DNA of 41,022 nucleotides from Brachyspira murdochii (GTDB taxonomy: Bacteria > Spirochaetota > JAAYUW01). The DNA lies in NCBI GenBank assembly GCA_020722965.1, contig DYJT01000004.1, forward strand, positions 76,593 to 117,614, given 5' to 3'. The notes beneath the pieces were generated by a model. The model worked only from the letters and a program-made list of their open reading frames with translations. It made no database searches and was not told the DNA's origin. The position numbers and the translations under genes are program-made. Shown here piece after piece: positions 9,759 to 18,808 of this stretch (position 1 is the first letter of the stretch; every line of letters starts with the position of its first letter).

Positions 9759-10804
9759 GCTTTTCCTCCAACTTTAATTCGAGGATCGAGTATTCCATAA
9801 ATAAAATCAAGTGTAACCAGCCCCATCATAAAGAGAAAAACATTCAGCGAAACATTCCCCATAACTACGGCAAGATCGTTTTGTTGTAATGCAATCCAGT
9901 ATAAATTACCCATGCCAGGCCAGCTAAATATACCCTCGAAAATAATTGCACCTCCTAAAGATCCAAAAAGACCGAGCAAAACATTTGTTACAATTGGAGG
10001 AGCAGCAGATCTTAAGGTATGTTTATAAAGTATCTTATTTTCAGATAAACCCCTTGCCCTTGCAGACATTATGTAATCTTCATTCATTGTTCCCAGAACA
10101 AGTTGCCTTATAAAATAAGAGCTACCCCAGATACCTGCAATAAATAAAGTAAAAAGAGGAAGTAGCATATGATATATTAAATCGAAAAATTTTTTAATAC
10201 CGGTTGGTGTAGGAACGCTTTGAAGACCACCAGATGGAAATATATTTATAGTATATGCAAAGAAAAATAGTAAAACCATAGCAAGCCACCACAATGGTAA
10301 ACCATTACTTGCTAAAGCAATAAAACTAACCGTTCTATCCAACAACCCACCTGGTTTCCTTGCCATTTTTAATCCTATTAAAATACCAAATAATGTAACA
10401 ATGACAAAATCGGTAGTGAATAATATTGCAGTCTTTGGAAGTGCTTCTATCAAGATCTTCCAGACCTCTCTATCTCCTTTACTTGAACGCATAATCATGG
10501 ATCTGCCATAATTAAAAGTAAATGCTTTAACGGCGTTATAAAGGACTCTTACCAGAAAGGGTCTGTCTAGATAATGTCTATGAATCAATTCGGCTTTTCT
10601 TTTTTCCTTCCATTGTTCTATCTGTTCAACATTATATTTACCGGATTTTAAAACCCTTTGAACTTCTGCTTTAATTTGATCATCAATATCCTGTCTGACG
10701 GTTTTTTCAGCAGTATTATTAAATATAGCCGAGATAGCCAGAAGTATTATAGCATACATTACAATAGCATTGATGAGCCTTTTAATAACATATTTTCTGT
10801 ACAT
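9755..10804 (-). CDS. peptide-type ABC transporter permease (OppB-like)
   Basis: A 349-residue inner-membrane permease. An N-terminal span (about 10-28) precedes a soluble segment (about 30-120, charged, with QVLKSG/EQWKEKRK-like helices), then about five spans. The EAA-type loop is SARARGLSENKILYKHTLRSAAPPI, and the family feature GLPLWWLAMVLL is present. It forms the pore with the OppC-like subunit. ATG at 10804 follows AAGGAA. The 138-base gap to the binding-protein gene upstream contains a terminator, so expression probably depends on readthrough. Confidence 0.9.
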   Translation of the reverse strand: MYRKYVIKRLINAIVMYAIILLAISAIFNNTAEKTVRQDIDDQIKAEVQRVLKSGKYNVEQIEQWKEKRKAELIHRHYLDRPFLVRVLYNAVKAFTFNYGRSMIMRSSKGDREVWKILIEALPKTAILFTTDFVIVTLFGILIGLKMARKPGGLLDRTVSFIALASNGLPLWWLAMVLLFFFAYTINIFPSGGLQSVPTPTGIKKFFDLIYHMLLPLFTLFIAGIWGSSYFIRQLVLGTMNEDYIMSARARGLSENKILYKHTLRSAAPPIVTNVLLGLFGSLGGAIIFEGIFSWPGMGNLYWIALQQNDLAVVMGNVSLNVFLFMMGLVTLDFIYGILDPRIKVGGKA

Positions 10805-10888
10805 CTTTTTTTCCTTATAATATAATTTTTTTTAGCTCATTAATTACAATTATTCATAAAAATTTAAAATTTCAATAATAATTTTTAT

Positions 10889-10919
10889 AAAAAAAAAAGA
10901 GGATGCCAAAGGCACCCCC
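10889..10919 (-). terminator. intrinsic terminator between binding-protein and permease genes
   Basis: On the minus strand GGGGGTGCC, a TTT loop and GGCATCCTC form a nine-pair stem with two G-T wobbles, followed by ten T. This is a textbook Rho-independent terminator 24 bases after the stop of the binding-protein gene. Placed inside the operon, it should make most transcripts end after the binding protein and let a fraction read into the transporter genes, giving the usual excess of binding protein. Confidence 0.9.
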
Positions 10920-10942
10920 TTTTATAGCTAAAAGATAAACTA

Positions 10943-13468
10943 CTAGAAGAAAACAAGATATACAGTTTCAACTGCTGGAGCTTCCGTGCTCAATTGAGAT
11001 TCTATAACAACAAGATAAGCACCAGGAGCTAAATTAGATGTGTCTTTTGCAGGAATAACTATCTGGAATAAGCCGTTTTTTGCAAGTTTTCCCTTGTAAA
11101 CGATCTCTTTTCCATCAGCCAATACCAAAGTAGCCTTGACATTTCCTTTTGAAGCAGCGGCAGCAGTATCTGCAGGATAGTTGATAATAGAAACATTAAC
11201 ATTGATTATGGTATCTTTTGTCTTGTCTGGTGTTGCTGGAGTTTCAACTTTATCGATTCTTGTTCTTTGAGCTACAAATAGATTCTTCCAGTAATAAGGT
11301 GTAAAAGGATAAGTTGGATCTCTAAATGCTTTTAATACCATCTGATTGTTTTTTGGATCGTAGCTTTGCATCCAGAAAGGACCATTAGAAATGAAAGCAT
11401 GTTTCTTCTCTTTTATCCATTTGATTGCAAGATCATAATCTGAAATTACAAGATTTAATTTTTTATATCCAGCAATAGATTGTGGAATATATTTTGCGGC
11501 TTTCATCTCTTCTATCTTTGCTGCGATATCTAAAGCACATGTTTCATCGAGTAAATCAGGTTCTGTAACTTCTTCGCCACTTGGAGTAAAACTATAAACT
11601 CTTTTAGATTTAGCGCCACCCTCTGCTACGAGTTTAGCAAGAGCTTCATAAATTGGCCATGGCGTTAAAGGAGTCCAAGCTGGAACACCTGAAGCAGCAA
11701 CTCTATTCTTATCCATAGGCCAGTTAAAATCAAAATATGATGTAATGGATCCATCTTTATTAAGTACAAAGCCTTTTACAGTATCAAGACCAGGTTTTAC
11801 AACACTTGCAAATGCATCGTCAAAATATTTATCATTATCACCATCTTTTGTTGCCCATTCCATTGAAAATGCAAAAGAGTAGAGTAAGTCTGCCAGAGAT
11901 TCTTTTTGTCCATTGTGATATTTGGAGAATTTAAATGTGTATGTACCAGTTGAGAAGGCTTTTTTCCCTTTGCCAACTCTTTCCCATTTTTTTGTAGCAG
12001 AATTATAGAGAATAGCATTTTCAGGAACATCTATTAAACCAATAACTTCACCTTTATCATTTTTGCTGACTTTCGTCGTGACTTTTTTAAGATTCCAACT
12101 GACTCTCCATGGAGTATCTTCTGCAGAGTAAGGTGATTCGAAGGATGAACCATCTCTCATAGGTTCCATAAGAACACGGCTATAAACATCTGTAAAGCCT
12201 TCAGTACCAATAGGATCCCATGCGCTCATGAAAAGAGCACCTCTAGCAGAGAATTCTGTCAGTCTTAATGTTTTAAGTTTGTCTTTTCCAGGTTTAACAT
12301 CTGCTGTTCTGACTGACCAGTGATTTAATCCATCACCGACACCATAAGCCATTCTACTTAGGAATCTTGATTTATTTGCAACATAATATTGATCCTGAGT
12401 ACAAACCCAAATTCTTACAGCATCTTTAATACCAAGTTCTAGTGCTTTAAGATTCATATCCCAATATTCTTTTTCTGTTACAAACTGACCATTTATTGTC
12501 TTTTGAGTAATTTCATCTATCTCTTTATTTTCATAATTCCAGTTTGCAGGATCTGCACCACCAGCCATGTATCCATACCATGGCGCGTACATCTGAACTA
12601 ATGAAATATCCCACCATCTTCTTGTTGCACCAGCACCCCAACCTTCTGTGTAAAGGTTCCATTGATAATCTGCTGGGTTACTATAGTATGCAGTAATAAT
12701 ACATTTTCTTCTATCAAGTTCCAATCTTTCAACTTTAATACCTGCTTTTTCGAGTTGATCGGCGATATATCTTCCTTCAGGAACTCTACCCTGAGGATCA
12801 TCAACTCTGATTAAAAATTTAATTGAAACATCTTTACCATCAAACTGCCAGAATTTAGGACCTTTTACAAGTCTTCCTTTGTTTTCAGGCAATTCAGCTG
12901 CTTTTTCCATAGCTGCTGTAATATCTGCAATGGCTTTCTTTTCATTACCTGTTGGAGTCATACCAAGTTTTGAGGCAACAAGATTAAATTTATAAACACC
13001 TGGTTGACCTGGAGTCATAGCGGTAAAAGCGACTTCACCATCTCCACCGAGAATTTCGTTAACGATATACTTTCTGTCGATTAACCAGTTTAAAGCATAT
13101 CTTACTTCTTGAATAGCCATTGGGTTGAAAACTTCCACCTCTTTGTCTCCCTCTTTGGTTTTTAAGGTGTAAGGAGCTTTGTTAGGGATTGGGTTAATCA
13201 TAATAGACCAAGAACCAGATGGAATTTTGTAAACATCCAGTTTTTCCCTTACATTGTCAGGGAGAGCTTTAAAAACATTACCCTGAACTCCCCAGAAGAA
13301 TAGATCTGTCTTTCCTTCTGCTGTGTCTTTTAAACCTACATCTTCTTGCATTCGAACATCAACAAGTACCTGGTCAAGGATAGGACCTTTAACCGTCGAA
13401 GCAGCGAAGGCAAAAAGCACTGCGACTAGAATAGCAGAAATAATAAGCAGTGGTGATACCTTTTTCAT
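10943..13468 (-). CDS. family 5 extracellular solute-binding protein
   Basis: An 841-residue exported binding protein, longer than typical OppA/DppA (about 530-600). It has a signal peptide (MKKVSPLLIISAILVAVLFAFAAS, cleavage near 23) with no lipobox Cys, so it is probably periplasmic and soluble, or anchored in another way. SBP_bac_5 features include VRYALNWLIDRKYIV and the lobes around YQWNLYTEGWG. The last 90 residues (from about 750) are beta-rich, look like an Ig-like domain and are separated by a Pro/Thr/Lys linker (VETPATPDKTKDT). GGAGG precedes the ATG. It is the first gene of the ABC operon; substrate unknown, peptides or oligosaccharides being likely. Confidence 0.9.
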   Translation of the reverse strand: MKKVSPLLIISAILVAVLFAFAASTVKGPILDQVLVDVRMQEDVGLKDTAEGKTDLFFWGVQGNVFKALPDNVREKLDVYKIPSGSWSIMINPIPNKAPYTLKTKEGDKEVEVFNPMAIQEVRYALNWLIDRKYIVNEILGGDGEVAFTAMTPGQPGVYKFNLVASKLGMTPTGNEKKAIADITAAMEKAAELPENKGRLVKGPKFWQFDGKDVSIKFLIRVDDPQGRVPEGRYIADQLEKAGIKVERLELDRRKCIITAYYSNPADYQWNLYTEGWGAGATRRWWDISLVQMYAPWYGYMAGGADPANWNYENKEIDEITQKTINGQFVTEKEYWDMNLKALELGIKDAVRIWVCTQDQYYVANKSRFLSRMAYGVGDGLNHWSVRTADVKPGKDKLKTLRLTEFSARGALFMSAWDPIGTEGFTDVYSRVLMEPMRDGSSFESPYSAEDTPWRVSWNLKKVTTKVSKNDKGEVIGLIDVPENAILYNSATKKWERVGKGKKAFSTGTYTFKFSKYHNGQKESLADLLYSFAFSMEWATKDGDNDKYFDDAFASVVKPGLDTVKGFVLNKDGSITSYFDFNWPMDKNRVAASGVPAWTPLTPWPIYEALAKLVAEGGAKSKRVYSFTPSGEEVTEPDLLDETCALDIAAKIEEMKAAKYIPQSIAGYKKLNLVISDYDLAIKWIKEKKHAFISNGPFWMQSYDPKNNQMVLKAFRDPTYPFTPYYWKNLFVAQRTRIDKVETPATPDKTKDTIINVNVSIINYPADTAAAASKGNVKATLVLADGKEIVYKGKLAKNGLFQIVIPAKDTSNLAPGAYLVVIESQLSTEAPAVETVYLVFF

Positions 13469-13497
13469 TAATTCCTCCGTTTACATTATTTTTGGTA

Positions 13498-13554
13498 TTA
13501 CTTTGCAAAAATTTGTAAATTGTTAAAAGGGAGAAAATTTCTTTTGCAAAGTAA
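13498..13554. promoter_or_regulatory. 13-bp perfect inverted repeat in the leader of the ABC operon
   Basis: TTACTTTGCAAAA (13498-13510) and its exact complement TTTTGCAAAGTAA (13542-13554) flank a 31-base spacer. Each arm contains the self-complementary core TTTGCAAA. It sits between the predicted minus 10 element and the ribosome site of the binding-protein gene, so it could be a pair of operator sites or a leader-RNA stem. Confidence 0.6.
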
Positions 13555-13568
13555 AATAATCTATTCTT

Positions 13569-13596
13569 TTTATAGTATATAATTTAAGTATGTCAA
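13569..13596 (-). promoter_or_regulatory. predicted sigma-70 promoter of the ABC operon
   Basis: On the minus strand a perfect TTGACA (13591-13596) and TATAAA (13569-13574) are separated by 16 bases. Transcription would start near 13562, leaving a leader of about 90 bases that contains the 13-bp inverted repeat and the GGAGG ribosome site. Confidence 0.7.
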
Positions 13597-13877
13597 GTTT
13601 AAAATATTAAAAAAACTAAAAATATTTGATAAATTATAAATTATTTCCAATTAAATTGTCAATATTTGTTTATAAAAGGTTAAAGGATGTTTCAATGATA
13701 ATCATACCATTAAAATCATTCGATAATATTTTCCAGTATTGAACCAAAGTAAAAGAATTTTGTTCCGAGAAATCTGACATATATACGATCTTAAGCTTAA
13801 AGGTATTTGAAAAAATAAGATTATATTTGAAAAAATAAGATTAATAGAAAATGATAAAAAAATATCAAATAGCGAAA
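13597..13877. other. gap upstream of the ABC operon, with a short tandem repeat
   Basis: No recognised gene. A 20-base unit containing ATTTGAAAAAATAAGATTA occurs twice in tandem (13805-13823 and 13825-13843). On the minus strand 13670-13780 is open for 36 codons (start MSDFSEQNSF) and reads like protein, but it has no ribosome site and I do not recognise it; it could be a decayed gene fragment or chance. Confidence 0.4.
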
Positions 13878-14891
13878 TTAAATATTAAATAAATTTTTAT
13901 TACATCTCCTATCAGCTTCAAACTGAATCGTAGTATGGCTTATTCCATATTTGTTTAGCAATGTTTTGTTTATTTGTTCTAAGATATTATTTGCCTCTAA
14001 AATTGTGATATTACAAAGCTCGACATGTGCTTCAAAAAAAATTGTCTTTTCATCTGTCAACCAGGTATGAACATGATGAAGTGATTTAACATTAGGAATA
14101 GATTCTATATCGGCTTTTATCATTTCATAATCTAGATCTGCGGAGGATTGCATTAAGATATTTATGGATTTTAAAATTATTTTAAAGCTTTCAAAACCTA
14201 TATATAGAGCTATTAGTAAAGTCATGGCTGCATCTACAAAGTATATTTTGAAAATAGCAATTATTATGGCAGCAATTATAACACCTATTGAAGAGAGTGT
14301 GTCTCCAAGAAGATGTAGGTAACTTGATTTTATATTTAAACTATGATTAGAATCTTTATGAAGAATCAAGATAGAAATTAAGTTGGCTATAAAACCAATA
14401 ATTGCTATTGGGAGCATAATTGAAAAATTGATTACCATAGGATTAATGAATTTCTTAATTGCTTCAACTACCAAAAATATAGAAATAATAAACAAAAATT
14501 GAGAATTTAAAAAAGCAACAATAATTTGAGCTCTTTTGTAACCATAGGTTTTTTTTCTGTCTCTGGATCTTTTGCTTATATTAATCGCAAACCAACTCAA
14601 TATCACTGAAGTTGTATCACCAAAATTATGAAGAGAGTCTGAAAGCAGAGCCAAACTTGAAGATAATATTCCGCCAACAAACTCTGAGATTGTTATAATA
14701 AAATTTAAAATAATAACAAAGAACAATTTCTTTCCACTAATCGCTTTGTCAAGATCAATTATCTGATCATGATGATCATGCTCATGTTCATGTTTATGAT
14801 TCTCGATATTATTATGATTATTAAGAATTTTATTTTGATGATCTTCGAATTGATTATTATCTAGATAATTTATATCCATTTTTTTTGACAT
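13878..14891 (-). CDS. cation diffusion facilitator (CzcD/ZitB-like zinc exporter)
   Basis: A 337-residue CDF-family antiporter exporting Zn(II) or related divalent metals across the inner membrane. The N-terminus carries a His-rich metal-binding stretch (NHKHEHEHDHHD) before six membrane spans. The two metal-site motifs are present: HNFGD in span 2 and HLLGD in span 5. The cytoplasmic C-terminal domain has HHVHTWLTDEKTIFFEAHVEL, the usual dimer metal-sensing fold. I chose the ATG at 14891 because GAGG lies six bases upstream; ATG at 14903 and TTG at 14948 are alternatives. It is divergent from the sensor kinase gene. Metal specificity is inferred. Confidence 0.92.
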   Translation of the reverse strand: MSKKMDINYLDNNQFEDHQNKILNNHNNIENHKHEHEHDHHDQIIDLDKAISGKKLFFVIILNFIITISEFVGGILSSSLALLSDSLHNFGDTTSVILSWFAINISKRSRDRKKTYGYKRAQIIVAFLNSQFLFIISIFLVVEAIKKFINPMVINFSIMLPIAIIGFIANLISILILHKDSNHSLNIKSSYLHLLGDTLSSIGVIIAAIIIAIFKIYFVDAAMTLLIALYIGFESFKIILKSINILMQSSADLDYEMIKADIESIPNVKSLHHVHTWLTDEKTIFFEAHVELCNITILEANNILEQINKTLLNKYGISHTTIQFEADRRCNKNLFNI

Positions 14892-15063
14892 TGATTTCCT
14901 CATCTTCTTAAATTTTTTTTTATTTACTCCATTTAAGGTTATTATCAAGGAAAAGATTATATATTATTTTCCAATTTAAATATTCTAAAAAAGATTTAAA
15001 TATCATAAAAAGCCTAACCTAATTTAAATCGTATTTAAATATTATAAAAAATTATTGCAAAAA

Positions 15064-15094
15064 TTGACATTATTAATTAAGATAATTTTATAAA
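15064..15094 (+). promoter_or_regulatory. predicted promoter of the sensor-kinase gene
   Basis: A perfect TTGACA at 15064-15069 is followed, after 17 to 19 bases, by TTTATAAA, which contains acceptable minus 10 hexamers. It lies about 30 bases upstream of the kinase start codon. The AT-rich context makes the exact minus 10 uncertain. Confidence 0.5.
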
Positions 15095-15121
15095 ATATAA
15101 AGAATTTTTAAGAAGAAAAAA

Positions 15122-17614
15122 ATGAAAACAAATAAAATTAAAATGGTTAAAAAAGTATTATTTATATTTTTAGTAATCCTAACTCTTATTATATTTGTCC
15201 TTATATTGTCTATAAATTTTAAAAAAAATTATTATAAAACTAGACTTACTAAAGATGAGATAAGGTATTTAAAAGAGAAAAAAAACATTACTTTTACTGG
15301 TCAAATAAACTATGCCCCCTTTGAATATTTAGATAAAGATGGGAATTACAATGGGATGATGATAGATCTTTTAAGATGGATATCCTATGAGTTTGGATTT
15401 AATATATCTTTTAAGCCCACCACCTTTTTAGAGGCTCAAAATTTAGTTAAAGATGGGAAAATTGATGGTATTACATCTTTGTTTTATAGTGAAAAAAGAG
15501 AATTGGTATTTGATTTTTCTTCTATCATATTCATGGTTCCTGCTTCAATATTTGTCTATTACAATAGATACGATATCTCAAGTGATAAAGAATCTCATTT
15601 TAAGGGGTTAAATGGCAAAAAAATTGCCATGCAAAAAGGCGATTATGCACAAGAGTTTTTAAAAGAGAATAATGTTGATGCAAATATAGTATATGTCGAT
15701 GATTTTTATCAGGCTATAGATAAAATAATTTCTAATGAAGTAGATGTCGTCATCGGAGATGAACAGGTTGTTTGGTATCATATTTTTTCTAAAAATTATG
15801 TTGATAAGATCAAGGTTATTGGAGATCCTTTATATGTTGGCTTAAATTGTTTCGGTTTACATAAAGGGGATAAAATTCTTAAAAGTATATTAAACAAGGG
15901 TATTCAAAAGGCTAAAGAGGAAGGTATCTTAGATAGGTTAACCAAAAAATGGATTGGGAAATCTTATCAAGTAGTGGAAAAACCTAAAATTAACGAAAAA
16001 TTTTTAATTTTTTTAATCATAATTGTTTTAATTATTATAATCATTTTATCGATTTTTCTTTTTAAGACAATTAATAAAAGTAAAATTTTCAGGGAAACAG
16101 CTACCCAAAGACTTAGAAAGATTATAGATTCATTACCATATATAATATATCTGATAGATGAAAATAGAGATATTGCCGAGTATAATGTTGAATTTGCAAG
16201 ATTTTTTGCTATACCTTTTTTCGAAAAGAAATTAAGCCTTGAATCAATAAATCAATTTATTTCACCTTTACTAAATAAACAATTTGAGCAAATTTCATTT
16301 GATGATATTGATGTTTTAAATAATAATTTAACTATTAAAAGAGAAATAGAGATAATCGATATTAATGGTGAAAAAAGGACCTTTAGTATCCAAAAGATTC
16401 CAATACAGTCTAAACTATATAAACAAAAAGGTGTTTTAACATTATTAAAGGATATTACAGAAGAAAAAAAGTCGGAAGAGGAAATATTAAGGGTTCAAAA
16501 GCTGGAATCAGTTGGATTGTTAGCCGGGAAAATTGCACATGATTTTAATAATATACTTACTGGAATAATCGGTAATTTAAGTTTGGCTTTAGCCTCTTTT
16601 GAAGATAAAGAAGAATTACTTGAACTTATAAAAACCGCAAAAGATGTCGCTCTTCAAGCTAAAAATCTTACATCGCAGCTTCTAGTCTTCTCCAAGGGAG
16701 GAGCGCCTATTAAAGAATTGTTTGATCCACTGGAAGTAATAAAAGTAGTGTTAAATTTTTCGGTAAAAGGAACTTCCTTTGAATATGAATTAAAATTTTT
16801 ATCAGATAAAAAATATTATTTATATGCAGATAAGAATCAGTACTTTCAAGCATTAAATAACTTAGTCTTAAATTCTATTCAAGCAAGTCGGGAAGGGTCT
16901 AAAATTTCTGTGAAATTAGATTATAAAGAGCTTGATCAATTTAATGGTCAAAATATCGATAAAAGATTTTATTGTGTAGTTTCCTTGGAAGACTGGGGAA
17001 CTGGTATTCCAGAAAAAGCTATGGATAAGATATTTAATCCATTTTATACTACAAAACAAAATAGTAGCGGTCTTGGCCTTTCGTCTATAAAGACAATTTG
17101 TAAAAACCACAATGGTTATGTCTTTTTTGAGAATAAAAAAGAAGGTGGAGCTATTTTTTACCTTTTGTTCCCATCTACCTATGAATTAATTACCCTAAAA
17201 GAGAATAAAAACGAAAGTTTTAGGCAATATAATCCTTATTCAATAGTATTGTTAGATGATGATGATGTAGTTATAAATACCGCTAAAAAGGTATTTCGGT
17301 TTTTCAATTGCGATGTCGATGCAACTAAAAATTCTAGTGAATTGCTTAAATTATTCGAACTTGACAAAAAGTATGATATTTGTATTTTAGATTTAATAGT
17401 TCCAGGAAGTGAGGGAGGGGAGGGTTTGATTAAGATCTTAAAATCCAGGTATCCCGATACAATATTTGTAGTATCGAGTGGATATTTCGGAAGTCCTGTT
17501 CTATCAAAACATAAAGAGTATGGTTTCGATTATATGTTGAAAAAACCATATGATTTTGCGGATATTAAATCTCTATTGAAAAATATTGAAGAACAAAAGA
17601 AAAAATTTAAATAA
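15122..17614 (+). CDS. hybrid sensor histidine kinase with periplasmic SBP_bac_3 sensor domain
   Basis: An 830-residue membrane sensor. Order: first span (about 11-32); a periplasmic amino-acid-binding-type domain (about 55-280, with YAPFEYLDKDGNYNGMMIDLL and DGITSLFYSEKRE); second span (about 294-315); PAS domain (about 330-445); HisKA with AHDFNNILTG and phospho-His about 473; HATPase with N-box LNNLVLNSIQAS, EDWGTGIP, FNPFYTTK and SSGLGLSS; and a C-terminal receiver with acidic pocket LLDDDD and phospho-Asp about 757 (CILDLIVP). All key residues are present. It probably senses a small solute such as an amino acid. No separate response regulator or output domain lies next to it. Confidence 0.93.
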   Translation: MKTNKIKMVKKVLFIFLVILTLIIFVLILSINFKKNYYKTRLTKDEIRYLKEKKNITFTGQINYAPFEYLDKDGNYNGMMIDLLRWISYEFGFNISFKPTTFLEAQNLVKDGKIDGITSLFYSEKRELVFDFSSIIFMVPASIFVYYNRYDISSDKESHFKGLNGKKIAMQKGDYAQEFLKENNVDANIVYVDDFYQAIDKIISNEVDVVIGDEQVVWYHIFSKNYVDKIKVIGDPLYVGLNCFGLHKGDKILKSILNKGIQKAKEEGILDRLTKKWIGKSYQVVEKPKINEKFLIFLIIIVLIIIIILSIFLFKTINKSKIFRETATQRLRKIIDSLPYIIYLIDENRDIAEYNVEFARFFAIPFFEKKLSLESINQFISPLLNKQFEQISFDDIDVLNNNLTIKREIEIIDINGEKRTFSIQKIPIQSKLYKQKGVLTLLKDITEEKKSEEEILRVQKLESVGLLAGKIAHDFNNILTGIIGNLSLALASFEDKEELLELIKTAKDVALQAKNLTSQLLVFSKGGAPIKELFDPLEVIKVVLNFSVKGTSFEYELKFLSDKKYYLYADKNQYFQALNNLVLNSIQASREGSKISVKLDYKELDQFNGQNIDKRFYCVVSLEDWGTGIPEKAMDKIFNPFYTTKQNSSGLGLSSIKTICKNHNGYVFFENKKEGGAIFYLLFPSTYELITLKENKNESFRQYNPYSIVLLDDDDVVINTAKKVFRFFNCDVDATKNSSELLKLFELDKKYDICILDLIVPGSEGGEGLIKILKSRYPDTIFVVSSGYFGSPVLSKHKEYGFDYMLKKPYDFADIKSLLKNIEEQKKKFK

Positions 17615-17643
17615 ATTAGAGTTCAAATAAATAAGGAGATTTT

Positions 17644-18678
17644 ATGGCTTTTTATTTTTACCCCAAAGATTATAAACCATTTCTTTCACTTAAAGAAACG
17701 GAAAAAGCAATTTTGGATATTAAGGATTTTTTTCAAACCTATCTTTCTGCGCAATTAAAATTAAGAAGAGTTAGTGCTCCACTTTATTTAAAAGAAAAAA
17801 CAGGGTTAAATGATGATTTAAATGGCATTGAAAAACCTATAAAATTTAAACCAAAGAATCTTGAATCAAGTGTCGAAATAATTCAATCTCTTGCCAAGTG
17901 GAAAAGGATGATGCTTGCTGATTACCAGATAGAAAAGGGTTATGGCTTATACTCCGATATGAACGCAATTCGAGCAGATGAAGAGATAGATAATCTTCAC
18001 TCCTTTTATGTTGATCAATGGGATTGGGAATTGGTAATGAATGAAGAGGATAGGAATTTAAGCTTTCTTAAAAATATTGTCGAGAAAATATATTCAACCC
18101 TTACTGCAACAGAATTTCTGGTTTATGAAAGCTATCCAGAAATCAAGCCAATTTTACCAGAAAAGATAAAATTCATTCATTCAGAAGAGCTTTTAAAAGC
18201 CTATCCCGACAAAACTCCTGTTGAAAGGGAAAATCTCGCAGCAGAAAAATACAAAGCTATATTTGTCATCGGTATAGGTGCTAATCTTTCTGATGGAAAG
18301 CCACATGATGGTAGAGCACCGGATTATGATGATTGGATTACGCGAAATGAAGATGGTTATTATGGTTTAAATGGAGATATTATAGTCTGGCATCCTACGA
18401 TAAAAAGAGGTCTTGAAATTAGTTCGATGGGGATAAGAGTCAATAAAGAGTCTCTATTAAAGCAGCTTGAGATAAAAAATTGTTTAGAGAGAAGGGATCT
18501 TTTTTTTCATAAAAGATTGTTGAATGGAGAGCTTCCTCAAACTATTGGTGGTGGAATTGGGCAATCGAGATTGTGCATGTTCTTTTTACGAAAAGCTCAT
18601 ATAGGAGAAGTTCAGGCAAGTGTTTGGACCGATCAGATCGTCGAAAATTGCATGAAATCCAATATAAAATTGATGTAA
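17644..18678 (+). CDS. asnA: aspartate-ammonia ligase (asparagine synthetase A)
   Basis: A 344-residue cytosolic enzyme making asparagine from aspartate, ammonia and ATP, close to the usual 330 residues of AsnA. It is related to class II aminoacyl-tRNA synthetases: it shows the N-terminal RRVSAPLYLKEKTGLNDDLNG, the VSFKWKR-like LAKWKRMMLADY, the DMNAIRADEEIDNLHSFYVDQWDWE block and the C-terminal motif 3 TIGGGIGQSRLCMFFL. GGAG precedes the ATG. It starts 29 bases after the sensor kinase and may be co-transcribed, which fits an amino-acid-sensing theme by inference. Confidence 0.95.
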   Translation: MAFYFYPKDYKPFLSLKETEKAILDIKDFFQTYLSAQLKLRRVSAPLYLKEKTGLNDDLNGIEKPIKFKPKNLESSVEIIQSLAKWKRMMLADYQIEKGYGLYSDMNAIRADEEIDNLHSFYVDQWDWELVMNEEDRNLSFLKNIVEKIYSTLTATEFLVYESYPEIKPILPEKIKFIHSEELLKAYPDKTPVERENLAAEKYKAIFVIGIGANLSDGKPHDGRAPDYDDWITRNEDGYYGLNGDIIVWHPTIKRGLEISSMGIRVNKESLLKQLEIKNCLERRDLFFHKRLLNGELPQTIGGGIGQSRLCMFFLRKAHIGEVQASVWTDQIVENCMKSNIKLM

Positions 18679-18725
18679 AAAACAATTAAATCGTATTAAC
18701 TTAGATTAAATCGGATTAACTAATA

Positions 18726-18753
18726 TTGAATTTGTTTTTTTAAAAGTTATAAT
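18726..18753 (+). promoter_or_regulatory. predicted promoter of the TAXI-TRAP locus
   Basis: TTGAAT (18726-18731) and a perfect TATAAT (18748-18753) are 16 bases apart, about 55 bases before the ATG at 18809. A 20-base tandem repeat (ATTAAATCGTATTAACTTA at 18685 and ATTAAATCGGATTAACTA at 18705) lies directly upstream and might be a regulator site. Confidence 0.6.
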
Positions 18754-18808
18754 ATAATCTTTAACAGCATTGTTTTTTAATATTTCATAAATTTTGGGAG
18801 GTTACATT

